64,000 bases of DNA from Arachidicoccus terrestris (lineage in GTDB: Bacteria; Bacteroidota; Bacteroidia; Chitinophagales; Chitinophagaceae): positions 3,286,001 to 3,350,000 of the forward strand of contig NZ_CP083387.1 in NCBI RefSeq assembly GCF_020042345.1, in the 5' to 3' direction. Under the pieces are notes generated by a model. The model was not told the origin of the DNA, ran no database searches, and saw only the letters and a program-made list of their open reading frames with translations. The translations under genes and the position numbers were made by a program. Positions 8,142 through 18,394 of this stretch are shown here, piece after piece. Numbering within the stretch: the first letter of the stretch is position 1; each line of letters starts with the position of its first letter.

Positions 8142-11100
8142 GAGTTTGTATTTTTGTCAAGTTTCAGCCAGCCCTCCGATAGATCGGCGGCGTTTTTAAG
8201 CGTGGCTTGTTGATTAACTGTTTGGATGTCCTCTTCTTCCCATTGATTGTTTTGCAGAGTAACCCAACTCCATGTGCCGTCCCCTTCAGCCGGGGCAGGA
8301 AATACCGCTTCCGGTCCGGTGAATAGAATTGGCGCGCCCAGGAAGGTAAATGAGAGGGCTGAAAGCGCTGCGCTGTATATAGCCGGCGGGATCGTGATGG
8401 ATTTAACGGGGAGTACGCCGGTATAGGCATGTATTTCGCAACGTGGATCGATCAGCAAGGCAAGATTATACAGGGCAGTATCTGCTGGCCTGACAGTCAG
8501 CGTACCCGGTAACGGTGCCTTAATATGTGCTGTCTGCGGTGGGGCTGCCTCAGAATAAAATGTCCTGAAATCATAAAGGCCCTCCCCTGCATTGTCAGAC
8601 TTAAAGTAACCATATAGCCCGTCATTGAGCTCTGTGAGGCTTCCCAGCAAAATCGGAAACTCAATATTTGTAAAGCCGGCTACCGACCGGATTTGTACAT
8701 TGCCCCGCTTCATATCCTCTTTGAGGGCCGCAAAACTCTGGTCTGGTTGGGGGCCACCCATTAGGGTTAGGCCTAGTCCGACCTGTATGAGTGCCATCGG
8801 TGTGCCGATCAATACGGCGGTGGAGACGTTCTGCTGTCCGCTGTTCGGAACAACATAGGTGGTGGTCTCATCCAGTGTGCTGATGAAATTACGTATATAG
8901 GAAGCACCATTGGCATTGGCTCCTTCAATAAACTGACGTAGTATCGGGTTGACATCTTTTATGGTCTTTTCCATGTCCGTGCCGGCTGAGGCGCTGCCGG
9001 GCGCATCCCTCCAGAAAACCATATCGCTGCTTGCGGAGGTAAGCAGCGTGCCTATTGCCGCGCCGGTCGCGTCAAAGAACATCAGGCTGCTGTCGAGGTG
9101 ATTAGGAACCACCCATCCGCAAACGGGGCTGTCGTCTGCATGGCTGGTCATTTCAACATGATGGTCCGCAGCCGACAGAAGACGAAAATTCAGTTGCATC
9201 GGCTGCGATAGGCGGGGAGGCAGGAACATCTCCGGCGGCTCATTGAGACCTTGGCGCCGACTCGGAATGGACTGGCTTACAGCCAGATCGTTTATGTTGA
9301 CCATTTTCCTACGCCCAAAAGAATCAATAATATAGAGCTTGCGCAAGCTGGCGCGGCCCGCTCTCAGCGGGTTATACGAGACGCTGAGTAAAGGTGTCCG
9401 TTGATTTTGGTCTGCCACCGCCGGCGGAAGTGTAATATTGGAAAAGTCATAATATGGCCTGGCAATCGCTGCAGGATCAGCAACCGGCATCTGCATCACC
9501 GGTTCCAGCATGGAGAGTATATCATGGAAGCCACTGAGCGACTGGGAAAGCGTGCGCGTGCTTTTTAAATCATTTAGGATCTTCTGAAGTGCGTCGTCTT
9601 TATAATATTTAAGGTATTCAGAAATCTGGGTACGAAGGTCTGAAACAGCGCCACTGCTGAGTAAGGTGGTACCTTGGTATTGCTGAAGCATACCGTTAAA
9701 GTCGGTATCAGTCGGATAGATATAGTTAAAATCTTCTTTGCTGAATTGTAGCGACGATATCAGTATGTCCGGGGGATAGCTTTTATTGTTGTCATGATCT
9801 AGTTTGACTAATGGCGTAAATTCAATATTCCAGGATATAGATGTGGGGAACCAAGGAACATGCCATTTATTGATCAGGATGTTTCCTTCGGGGGCGGGAC
9901 CATTGAAAGAAATATTGTTTTCGGGAGTTTTGGCAGCGAGCCAGGATGCCTGTGCGGTCCGCAGGTTGGTTTCAGTATCCGTCAGGTTGATGATCGCCGG
10001 GTTTCCCTCTCCTCCCTGTTGTTGTAGCAAAATAGCCAGTGCTATGGCAAAGTCTGTATTAAGCATTTGGAGTGCTTTCCAGCTAGATGCTATCCCAGGG
10101 TACGGAAGTTGACTTACATCGCCAAACGGGGGTATCAGAGCGGCTGACAGGTCCATTGCCTGGCTACCTTGGACAAGATCTTTTGGTAAACTGATGGTGT
10201 TAATCAGGTCTTCTGACAAAACACAGTGGACAGGGGCTGTATAATCCGGAGGGAGTGGCGGTATATCCTGTCCGGCCAGTAAGAGGACAGGGTCCAAAGG
10301 CTGGTAAAATCTTGGCGCGGCCAGTGAGACCAGTGCCATCGAATCGGGCAGCGCCTGCATAATCGCGGTTGCCGATTTATCTATTTTATCCTTGGCGTCA
10401 CTAATTGTAGCCTGCAAGAGGCTTAATGCTGTTATTTCCTCATTAATATAGTTATAAACGTCTGTCAACGACGGCTGCCCTTCCTGGTATTCATGCTGGA
10501 CAATCATAAACTTGCTCCAGTCCGCGAAGCTCTGCTGCTGCTGCCGTTTTAGCTGAAGCTGTTTGTCGTCGGTAGCGGCTTGCAGCTCATTCAGCTCTTG
10601 TAATTGCCTTGCCAAAGCGGGGTCTAATGGAGATGTCGGTTGTCCTTCTCTTGGCTGTATATCCCATAGACCTGCCCCTTGATAAGCCTTGTATTCTGCG
10701 CCAAAGAGCAGTTCCTCAAATACGGCCATGCCGCCCGGCTGCCCAAGGTCTTGCAGGGCGCCCAACTGTATGGCGTTCAATAGCAATTCAATAGGTTCCG
10801 TTTCATCGTTTTGGCGATGCCCGGCTGACTGCTCTTCTGACGTTGTCAGCTCGGCTATCAGCTTGGCGAGTGCTTCCGGAGCGGTATTGCCAATGGTGAT
10901 ATCTACTGCCGCCGGATCGTCTGCGTCCGGGAAATAGCCTTTTTGCAGCCCGGGCTCCCAGTCAACCGACCTGGTACATCCCTGTACCAACAGATAATCC
11001 GGACTTAACTGTCCGTTATGGTCATCAAACAACCATCCGAAACGATTGCCGTTCCCGTGGATTACTTCTTTAGATACAGGGTCTGCAGCCGGGTTTTGAT

Positions 11101-11761
11101 ACCAGCCTGTAACGGTATAGCTAAGCTGGGCCGCACTGGCATCAAAACCGCCATTCAGGCTATTATCATACATGCCGAATACGTTGGCGCAGTTAGGATA
11201 ATAGGCCGCGAAATCTGCAATACCATATCCCATGGCATTCAGATGAGGATAATATACGTCCCCTTTATTGCCGTTTTTCAGCCAATCGTCATAATCATAT
11301 ACCCGTCCCAGATAACGCCAGGTATTGTCACTGTCTCCATCGGGTGTCCATGGAACGGAGGTCTGGCTATACTGGTCTGTGACGGAGATATAATCACTTT
11401 CTATAACCCAGTTTTTATAGCTTACAGAGCCGTCTTCTACCAGAACGATGGTGCGGGTGATTAACCAGCGGTTAGGGGCATCGGGGAGGTCGACCTGCCC
11501 GTTGCTGTCGGTCTTTCCTGTCCGTAAGGCTTTTGGCAGAGACCAGTGTAAATAAATACCTTCTGCCATGGATCGGGATCCGGTAAACGGTGGATTGAGT
11601 ACTGACTGGCTCAGGTAGACATTCCCTGTTTTATCTTTCTTAGTCGGCAGATGGGTAAAATCGGCGTTTGCCGGGAGAAAAATATTGTAATTGACGTCCG
11701 CAGCACTGATCAGCAGGGCTTCTACTCGCATAGGGACAATAAGGCCGGTATTTGTACTCAT
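8138..11761 (-). CDS. Uncharacterised 1207-residue cluster protein
   Basis: I do not recognise a named domain. The N-terminus (VEALLISAADVNYNIFLPAN, then GIYLHWSLPKALRTG and PNRWLITRTIVL) looks like a conserved structural core. A glutamine-rich, probably coiled-coil stretch occupies about residues 385-480 (RQLQELNELQAATDDKQLQL, then RQQQQSFADW). The C-terminal half is beta-rich, with proline- and glycine-rich turns. No signal peptide or membrane segment. It overlaps genes on both sides by 4 bp (ATGA), so its dosage is tied to the 287-residue protein and to the collar proteins. Size and position suggest a scaffold or baseplate-like component, but that is inference. Confidence 0.85.
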   Translation of the reverse strand: MSTNTGLIVPMRVEALLISAADVNYNIFLPANADFTHLPTKKDKTGNVYLSQSVLNPPFTGSRSMAEGIYLHWSLPKALRTGKTDSNGQVDLPDAPNRWLITRTIVLVEDGSVSYKNWVIESDYISVTDQYSQTSVPWTPDGDSDNTWRYLGRVYDYDDWLKNGNKGDVYYPHLNAMGYGIADFAAYYPNCANVFGMYDNSLNGGFDASAAQLSYTVTGWYQNPAADPVSKEVIHGNGNRFGWLFDDHNGQLSPDYLLVQGCTRSVDWEPGLQKGYFPDADDPAAVDITIGNTAPEALAKLIAELTTSEEQSAGHRQNDETEPIELLLNAIQLGALQDLGQPGGMAVFEELLFGAEYKAYQGAGLWDIQPREGQPTSPLDPALARQLQELNELQAATDDKQLQLKRQQQQSFADWSKFMIVQHEYQEGQPSLTDVYNYINEEITALSLLQATISDAKDKIDKSATAIMQALPDSMALVSLAAPRFYQPLDPVLLLAGQDIPPLPPDYTAPVHCVLSEDLINTISLPKDLVQGSQAMDLSAALIPPFGDVSQLPYPGIASSWKALQMLNTDFAIALAILLQQQGGEGNPAIINLTDTETNLRTAQASWLAAKTPENNISFNGPAPEGNILINKWHVPWFPTSISWNIEFTPLVKLDHDNNKSYPPDILISSLQFSKEDFNYIYPTDTDFNGMLQQYQGTTLLSSGAVSDLRTQISEYLKYYKDDALQKILNDLKSTRTLSQSLSGFHDILSMLEPVMQMPVADPAAIARPYYDFSNITLPPAVADQNQRTPLLSVSYNPLRAGRASLRKLYIIDSFGRRKMVNINDLAVSQSIPSRRQGLNEPPEMFLPPRLSQPMQLNFRLLSAADHHVEMTSHADDSPVCGWVVPNHLDSSLMFFDATGAAIGTLLTSASSDMVFWRDAPGSASAGTDMEKTIKDVNPILRQFIEGANANGASYIRNFISTLDETTTYVVPNSGQQNVSTAVLIGTPMALIQVGLGLTLMGGPQPDQSFAALKEDMKRGNVQIRSVAGFTNIEFPILLGSLTELNDGLYGYFKSDNAGEGLYDFRTFYSEAAPPQTAHIKAPLPGTLTVRPADTALYNLALLIDPRCEIHAYTGVLPVKSITIPPAIYSAALSALSFTFLGAPILFTGPEAVFPAPAEGDGTWSWVTLQNNQWEEEDIQTVNQQATLKNAADLSEGWLKLDKNTNS

Positions 11762-12621
11762 ATTTGTGGGTTTGAAATAAGATAGTCAACTTCTTGTACT
11801 CCCTGTATCATTTCCAGGGCAAATTCAGCAGCCGTAAAAGGTGCCGAAGAAGAAATGCCCTGGTTATCGATGAGAAGTTGATGTATGTCGCCTGCAAGCG
11901 CCTGGATATCTATGACCTGATTGTTTGTGGTTGCGTCGCGCATAGGTATCATTGCATGCACATCCTTAATGACGGACCCCGGCTGCTCCCCATTTGGACC
12001 TGCCTGCACATATTTAAGCAGCTTCTGCAGTGGTGTGATTCCCTGTTCAACACCAAAATGGAGTGCTTCGGCAGGCTCACTAAAGCGCACTTTTGTAACC
12101 AGCCGGTCAAACAGGCAAAGCATAATGTCTGTGGACAGCCGTTCCATTCTCAGCAACTTCGCCTCGCCACTATCATCACTTCCCCTTACTTCCAGTTGCG
12201 GCCATCCCGGAACAACCGCTGAACGAAGTAAAAACCCCGTAACCTGCCCGGAAGCTTCTACCGGCTCCCCTTCCTGTTGACCCGAACGCTTGCATGCTGC
12301 TTTCGTAAGGATTTTCTTCCTGAGTCTGTCCAGATATTTTTTATCTCTGACATGGTCACCCGTTACAACACGGCCGATACTAAAGGCTCCATCTATAAGC
12401 GCATCCACCCAGTTTTGATCCAACGAAAAGAAGCGGATCGACTCTGTCGGGAGCATACGTTGATCAGGTACAAGATAATGGAAAGGAACGCCTTTTAATA
12501 GCCGGAGATCTGAGAGCCAGTCGGTTATCTGTACTTCAGTCGGTTGCTCTTCCTGGCCACCCTGCTTAAGAGCCTCTTGTATGCCTGCGCGAAAGCGATT
12601 ATGCTGTGTCCAACGTTTCAT
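11758..12621 (-). CDS. Uncharacterised 287-residue cluster protein
   Basis: Soluble, mixed alpha/beta, no signal peptide. Distinct stretches likely to be conserved are LLKGVPFHYLVPDQRMLP, ESIRFFSLDQNWVDALIDGA followed by FSIGRVVTG, and ALHFGVEQGITPLQKLL. No catalytic pattern was recognised. It lies 12 bp after the 441-residue gene and overlaps the 1207-residue gene by 4 bp. The proline-rich middle and the NWVDALIDGAFS helix could be an interface to the larger partners. Function unknown. Confidence 0.85.
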   Translation of the reverse strand: MKRWTQHNRFRAGIQEALKQGGQEEQPTEVQITDWLSDLRLLKGVPFHYLVPDQRMLPTESIRFFSLDQNWVDALIDGAFSIGRVVTGDHVRDKKYLDRLRKKILTKAACKRSGQQEGEPVEASGQVTGFLLRSAVVPGWPQLEVRGSDDSGEAKLLRMERLSTDIMLCLFDRLVTKVRFSEPAEALHFGVEQGITPLQKLLKYVQAGPNGEQPGSVIKDVHAMIPMRDATTNNQVIDIQALAGDIHQLLIDNQGISSSAPFTAAEFALEMIQGVQEVDYLISNPQI

Positions 12622-12633
12622 AATGAACTGGGT

Positions 12634-13959
12634 TTATTTTTTGTATTTTTCGGTAAATCTGGCAAGCAACGGTTTTACTGCTTCATTGATGAGTTTCTGA
12701 TGAAAGTCACTTTGATGCAACCGCTGCCTACCGCTTGCTAACTGAAATCCGGCGGATAGAAAATCTTGCTCAAATGCGTTGACCGCCGCCTGATCCTGAC
12801 TTTGTTTCCAGTTATATAAGGTGGTGGAGAAGCCCAGGTCATTGAGAGCCAGTAACCGTCCAAGCTGCCAGGCAGCAGAAAGAGATAAGTCTGTAATGCC
12901 ATTTTCAGGATCATAACTGATTAAAGCATCTTGAGAGGGTATCGGGACAGTCATCGTTTGTTCAGTAGTAAAGGGCAAAAACGGACCCCGATACCAGCTA
13001 TAGATATCTCCTCCCTGGCGCGTATGGTAAGGCAGGATAGTGTAGCCTAGTTCGAGCGCTTTTTTTACACTTTCATTGGCGGTCCCGGATGCCATCGCGT
13101 AGGGAATCTGCAAAGTGGCCGGAGTGTGGTTCAGGTCCTCGAAGTATTGCCGGAAGGTAACGGGCTGGGCTACACTTGAGAAAAACCACTGGGTCAGGAC
13201 AACCAGACGAAGCGCTGCTGTTCCCGTTGGAAGTCCGGTGCGGTCCGGAAGATATTCGCCCATATTTTCAAGAGAAACCAGGCAGCAGGTCGTTTTATGG
13301 CCCGCCACTGCCAGGCGGTTTCCGGCGACTACCGCCGATTCGCCCAGAGGCGTGTCGACTCCGTCAGTGACGCGGGCTTGTGTCGCCACTTTGCTTACCA
13401 GTCTTGCACTGCTGAGCCATTGCATCTCGGTACTCAGCGGAGCGATGGCTGTAAATAAGTCTGCCGGAACGTCTATATAACGGCAGGGATCTGTTTCGTG
13501 CTGGCCGTATTCAAGGGTAAATCCCGGGTAGGACAATGTTCCGGAAGGAAGATCCGAAAGATCTTTCAGGCTGCCGGAATGGATCTTAGGCGCAGGATCA
13601 CCTTCATCGAATACGAGCACTGCGAGCCATGGATAGGTCAGGCTATCTTCTTCCGTCTGATTGGCGATACCCAGGTCTCGTTGCCAGGGAAGGGTTTTGG
13701 CGGTTAGTACGACATGTGGCAGAACACTGCCGAATTCGCCTTGTGCCGAAGAAGGCGGAAAAACAGTTTGAACATAATTGGGTGAAAGGCTAAAGCGGAT
13801 ACCCTGGACCGCAAAGCTCAAATGGGTGTCAAACTGCTGATTAAATGGGTGGGGTCCTGTTCCGGCAACCTGCTGAGATACAGATACCAGATAATCACCC
13901 GACTCTAGTGGAGGCTGGTAAAATTCGTAAAACGTAATGTCTTTCTTTTTATCGTTCAT
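12634..13959 (-). CDS. Uncharacterised 441-residue cluster protein
   Basis: No recognised family. Readable landmarks are DITFYEFYQPPLESGDYLVS at the N-terminus, FAVQGIRFSLSPNYVQTVFP, VLPHVVLTAKTLPWQRDLG and YPWLAVLVFDEGDPAP, which look like the core of a beta-rich structural protein; the C-terminal ~130 residues are more helical (AAWQLGRLLALNDLGFST). There is no signal peptide. It starts 28 bp after the 1467-residue gene and precedes the 287-residue gene by 12 bp, firmly inside the operon. Confidence 0.85.
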   Translation of the reverse strand: MNDKKKDITFYEFYQPPLESGDYLVSVSQQVAGTGPHPFNQQFDTHLSFAVQGIRFSLSPNYVQTVFPPSSAQGEFGSVLPHVVLTAKTLPWQRDLGIANQTEEDSLTYPWLAVLVFDEGDPAPKIHSGSLKDLSDLPSGTLSYPGFTLEYGQHETDPCRYIDVPADLFTAIAPLSTEMQWLSSARLVSKVATQARVTDGVDTPLGESAVVAGNRLAVAGHKTTCCLVSLENMGEYLPDRTGLPTGTAALRLVVLTQWFFSSVAQPVTFRQYFEDLNHTPATLQIPYAMASGTANESVKKALELGYTILPYHTRQGGDIYSWYRGPFLPFTTEQTMTVPIPSQDALISYDPENGITDLSLSAAWQLGRLLALNDLGFSTTLYNWKQSQDQAAVNAFEQDFLSAGFQLASGRQRLHQSDFHQKLINEAVKPLLARFTEKYKK

Positions 13960-13987
13960 GATTCTACTTTTAATAATATTTGAACTC

Positions 13988-16900
13988 TCAGCTGAGATGT
14001 TTAGGTTCTCCCAGATAAGCCAGTATGATGGGGCTTAGCAGTTGTAAGGTCTGTGCATCCTGCAGAGGCTGTGTATGCAGGGCACCGGTTACGGAGAAAC
14101 CATTCACATAAAGATCTGTCAGGATATCACTGCGCACCTGTGCGACGGAGTCTTCGGCAATCGTTGCTGAAAATGTGCTGTTGGGATCAAGGCCTCCAAA
14201 AGGATCTTTCACAGGTGCAGTATTAACACCCCGGTCAACGGACACTTTTCCTTCTATTTCTGTTTCCAGCGCCGCGACAAGGATGGGCAATGAATGATCG
14301 GGTGTGATGACCTCCGGTATGATATCAAGTCCCTGCAGGACGTTATCGAGCAGAGCGCTGTTATTAAGAACCGTGTTCAGCTGCTTGTCAAAGATCCACA
14401 TCGCTTTTGGTGCACGGGAGATAAAAGGGGTCACAGTGAAGCCATCATATAGCATACAATCTGTCAGCCGACAGATCGTCACCAGATGTGTGCTGCTTAA
14501 CTCGCCAGCCTCCAGTTGCATAGGGCCAATACCAAAATCGGTCAGCCAGGTATAATCAGTACCGCCGGACGTCCATTTTCCGGTTCCCTCCAAGGTATTA
14601 TAGCTGAGGGTTTTCCCGGCTACCAAGGCCTGCGTGCGTAAACTGAAATGCTGTGGATCCGCGATATAATCTATCGGGACCTTTACAGTTTTAGAGGGAT
14701 TAGCAGGATCAGGATGCACATCGATGGACGCATCCGTACCGGTGAGGTCCTGCAAGACGCCGTTGGTTATAACGGCGCGCACGACTGGTGAGTCCGTTGC
14801 AGAAAGACTGGTCACGCTCTTACTGCAGGGACTGTCTGCCACCGGAAGAGCCGTGCCGGATAGCAAGAATGGGTCCCTTGCCTGCCGGGCAACCGGTCGT
14901 TGCATAAAAGAGCTGGCGACGGACGCCGGTGTCATTGAACCACCTTCCTGGTCAAGAAAGGAATCCCGGAAATCAGGCCAGTCAATACCGGCAGGCTGGC
15001 CGCCTCCTTCCTCATCTCCGATGGTAAAGGAAATAATGTCAAGATCAATGACAGCCCGGTAATGAAAATCCGGTCCCCAGATGTGTAGTTCGGCACCCAC
15101 ACTGACTGACAAAGAAATCCGGACAAAGGCCAGATCGATCGAAGCGTTTACGCTAAAGGACACGCCCAGGCGGATATCATAGCTAAAAGGTTTCCAATAA
15201 ATTAAAAAATCTGCATGTGCAATAAAGCTCGCGCTGATAGCGCCGCTTTTCCAGGTCGCTTCCAGGCGTCCACCAGCCATGACGGCGTGAGGCGTAAGTG
15301 CAAAATACATACCTCCTTTAATGACCAGCTCGGAGGAAACTGCCCAGTTCATGCCCAGCCTGGGTACAGTGGGGTAGTACGAAGGAGCTTTGAAGTATGG
15401 GTTGTAACCGCCAAAAGTAATGACAAAGTCCCCAGCGTGCTCATTTGGCGTAAACCAAAGGCAGAAGGCAAACCCTCCCGTTATCCGGCATGCTTTTGCC
15501 AGTATATAGGAATCCGGTGTCAGCTCGGCATATACGGCCAGAAGACCATCCTGCGGTATAAAAAGTGCTTCCAGTGCAAGCTGTGCGAAAATAACCGGTT
15601 CAGGTTCTTTTGCAGGTACTTGAAGCGTACCGAGTCCTAAGAGGCCGAGTTGGAACCGGGTGCCAAAGGCCACTGACAGCAGTGCGTAAACACTGACCAT
15701 GCCAAAAGAAGAGACGCTGACGCCGGCAGCCAACCAATTTTCTCCGATAGATACATTCAGATATTGCTCCATCACTTTCATAGCCTCAGCAAGCGTCGGG
15801 TGGGTGCCAAATGGATTTCCGCCGGAACCCGCACCCGCAACGAGTGGGAAGCTGGTCACTTTATCTATAGGTGGCAGCAGTAAGTTGCAGTTATAGCCAA
15901 AGCCCGCAGAAAGGCCGTTCACATAAAAGTAAGGAGGACCACCGATCGGGGCGTTGATCATGACAAAGGCGAACAGTGATGCCGGATCCGTGGTCGCATA
16001 GGCGCCAATGGCAGTCAAACCGAAATTACCGAAGCGAACCATCAGCTCGCCGGCAAATTCCATGTAATTCGTATTGGCGGTTTTTAGGAATGCACCATCG
16101 ATGCGCAGGGACGGGCAGCTGTAGCTGATACCAAGTCCACCTATCGCAAAGCCTGGAACATATGGACTTTTTAGCGGAATGGTGACCCCGAGCCCCAGTA
16201 CACTGGCATTGAAAGCGGAAAAGGAGAGTGCAGCATTGAACAGGATTTCCAGTCCGCCGTCAGATAGCCGAAACCCTATCTGTTGTATACTTAAGGGGCC
16301 AAAACTCTGTTGTATATTGATCCAGGTACCTGCTTGTGAGCCGGCGTCGACACCTGGAGCTGAATCCGGGCTTGCCAATAAAGGGTAGCCGGCGTCATAG
16401 GCAGACTGATCATTTGCTGTAACGGCGTTGCCAAAAGAAAGAGTGACGGTTTGTGCTTTTTGGCCTAACGTTAAATAGATGGTCAAGGTGGAATTGCCAC
16501 CGGTATCGATATTGAGCGATATGGACTGCAGCCTGATGCTATCTTTTTCGGAAAGGTATTTGCCAACCAGTGGAAGATCTGTCAAGTTGATAGAGGCGCC
16601 TGCAAAAGATAGGGCGGCATCGACAACTATCCGCTGTTCCTTAACGGCATATTCAATGCTGAGATTGGAAAGGTCCATTTCAGGAAATCCGTCAGGTACC
16701 TTAAATCCAAAATAATCCCCAAGATTGCGTAAGAGTGCTGTCAGGCTGGGTATCTGGCCGGGCGCAGTCCGGCCTGTAAAAGTCCAGCCATTCTGACTAT
16801 CGTAGACTGCCGAAACAGACACTGCAATACCACCCAGCAGAAACTGTCCGGTTACTGATCCCTGTATTGCACCGGTGGTGATGTTAGTGGCGAGGGCCAG

Positions 16901-18391
16901 GCTCATCCCGGTTAGTATCAATCCATTTGCACCTCCTATCAGTTCCCATGTTTCTTTTATATCCGCTGAAAAACTATACACAGAATTTCTGATGTCGCCA
17001 TTCACTTCAAAAGTGGCTCCCGTTATAACCGGCATAGGGATCGAGTCTCCCACCAAATTCCTGACCGGTGCCAGCAGATCGATCTCTTTACCCGGATTGG
17101 CTTGCACATCCAACTTGATCGTAAAAAGCAGACTGGGTAGAGCGATATAAGCGCTCAATACGATATTCTTGTTGGATGCCGGATAAAAGATGGCAGAGGC
17201 GTAGATATTACCCGATGCGACCCACCCGTCGTTTTCATTGGTTGCCTGAAGTGAAAATGCGATCTGGTCAATAACGATGAGATCATTAAAAAGCGACCAT
17301 GGCTTTGCTGTAATCGTAAATGAAAACAGGATATCGGAGAAAGACAGCGGATTGACCATGAGATCCAGGCATGCATATGTTAAAGCCAGATTTTCGAAGG
17401 CCGGGAAGCTGCTGATGGGGTCAACAAGGTAGCTGATATCGGCACCGTTTACAAGGGAATTAAGATCACTTTTAGTGCCTGTAAGCGGGGTAAAATTCTG
17501 TCCCACTTCGACGCGGACGCTCTCATTGTCATCCTGATATAGATACATGGTCGCCGGTATCTCCTTCCAGCCTTTTGCACTGAAAATGGATCGTATAGCC
17601 AGGACAGTAAGGGGGGTGACCGCAAATGCCAGGGGGGTATCCGCGACTATTTCCTGGAAGAGAACGGCCATTTGCATGGTGAAAGAGAATTTGTTTTCAC
17701 CATAGCTATAGGACTTGCCGCCAACTGCCATCTCCAGCAGTAATTCGGGGTAAATCGCCTCTGGCATGTAATTATCGCCTTTAAAATGCCAGAGGGATAT
17801 AGGGCCGCTCATGGCGACGGGTAAATTAATCACAGCGCCGATCAGAGACTGTTGTTCGCCCTTTATATTCACTGTCGCGGCAAAAGACAAACCGCTAACA
17901 AGACTATCCGCCACCGGCTTGATTTCCGGAGGGTAGCCGAAGCTGCTTCTGAAATCTGCCGGAAGCTGCGCCGTAGAATCGGTATCGATGATAATGGAGG
18001 GCATTGCCAGCGTGATGGAGTCCACCAGCGGGCCGGACAGTATGGGGAACATCATGGCCAGTGACCAGGATGGATCCGCGATGGAGATTGACAGTTTTGC
18101 CGAGACAGTATTATCTGCTGTATTGAATATAAATTTACCCTCTGTTAGCTGACCTTTCTCAACGCCGGTCAATACGTTTTTACTGACTTCACCTTTAATG
18201 ATTATTAGTTGCAATTTGTCGTCTGCGCTCATCGACGCCTGACTGATGTTCAATGTACCCGCAGATGCAAAGAAGGCCAATTGCCAGAGTGCAGTGAGTG
18301 TGGGCGTCTCCAGTTTGTCCGCCGGCAAAGAAATCTGCTTTTGGTTGTCTGGCGTCAGGAGCTCTTTTAGTTTGTCAAATGTTAAGGCCAT
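13988..18391 (-). CDS. DUF6603-like giant beta-rich protein (1467 residues)
   Basis: Second gene of the operon, 3 bp after the EEP gene. Almost the whole chain is alternating hydrophobic/polar beta sequence with repeated short motifs, starting MALTFDKLKELLTPDNQKQI and without a signal peptide. The region around residues 740-1150 (GLGISYSCPSLRIDGAFLKT, FGNFGLTAIGAYAT, PPYFYVNGLSAGFGYN, FQLGLLGLGTLQVP, SASFIAHADFLIYWKPF) resembles, from memory, the DUF6603 domain; this needs a profile search. The pattern could form a long beta-groove, beta-solenoid or barrel. The final ~300 residues look less repetitive. It is by far the largest protein here and probably the physical core of the system. Function unknown. 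Confidence 0.8.
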   Translation of the reverse strand: MALTFDKLKELLTPDNQKQISLPADKLETPTLTALWQLAFFASAGTLNISQASMSADDKLQLIIIKGEVSKNVLTGVEKGQLTEGKFIFNTADNTVSAKLSISIADPSWSLAMMFPILSGPLVDSITLAMPSIIIDTDSTAQLPADFRSSFGYPPEIKPVADSLVSGLSFAATVNIKGEQQSLIGAVINLPVAMSGPISLWHFKGDNYMPEAIYPELLLEMAVGGKSYSYGENKFSFTMQMAVLFQEIVADTPLAFAVTPLTVLAIRSIFSAKGWKEIPATMYLYQDDNESVRVEVGQNFTPLTGTKSDLNSLVNGADISYLVDPISSFPAFENLALTYACLDLMVNPLSFSDILFSFTITAKPWSLFNDLIVIDQIAFSLQATNENDGWVASGNIYASAIFYPASNKNIVLSAYIALPSLLFTIKLDVQANPGKEIDLLAPVRNLVGDSIPMPVITGATFEVNGDIRNSVYSFSADIKETWELIGGANGLILTGMSLALATNITTGAIQGSVTGQFLLGGIAVSVSAVYDSQNGWTFTGRTAPGQIPSLTALLRNLGDYFGFKVPDGFPEMDLSNLSIEYAVKEQRIVVDAALSFAGASINLTDLPLVGKYLSEKDSIRLQSISLNIDTGGNSTLTIYLTLGQKAQTVTLSFGNAVTANDQSAYDAGYPLLASPDSAPGVDAGSQAGTWINIQQSFGPLSIQQIGFRLSDGGLEILFNAALSFSAFNASVLGLGVTIPLKSPYVPGFAIGGLGISYSCPSLRIDGAFLKTANTNYMEFAGELMVRFGNFGLTAIGAYATTDPASLFAFVMINAPIGGPPYFYVNGLSAGFGYNCNLLLPPIDKVTSFPLVAGAGSGGNPFGTHPTLAEAMKVMEQYLNVSIGENWLAAGVSVSSFGMVSVYALLSVAFGTRFQLGLLGLGTLQVPAKEPEPVIFAQLALEALFIPQDGLLAVYAELTPDSYILAKACRITGGFAFCLWFTPNEHAGDFVITFGGYNPYFKAPSYYPTVPRLGMNWAVSSELVIKGGMYFALTPHAVMAGGRLEATWKSGAISASFIAHADFLIYWKPFSYDIRLGVSFSVNASIDLAFVRISLSVSVGAELHIWGPDFHYRAVIDLDIISFTIGDEEGGGQPAGIDWPDFRDSFLDQEGGSMTPASVASSFMQRPVARQARDPFLLSGTALPVADSPCSKSVTSLSATDSPVVRAVITNGVLQDLTGTDASIDVHPDPANPSKTVKVPIDYIADPQHFSLRTQALVAGKTLSYNTLEGTGKWTSGGTDYTWLTDFGIGPMQLEAGELSSTHLVTICRLTDCMLYDGFTVTPFISRAPKAMWIFDKQLNTVLNNSALLDNVLQGLDIIPEVITPDHSLPILVAALETEIEGKVSVDRGVNTAPVKDPFGGLDPNSTFSATIAEDSVAQVRSDILTDLYVNGFSVTGALHTQPLQDAQTLQLLSPIILAYLGEPKHLS

Positions 18392-18394
18392 CGT

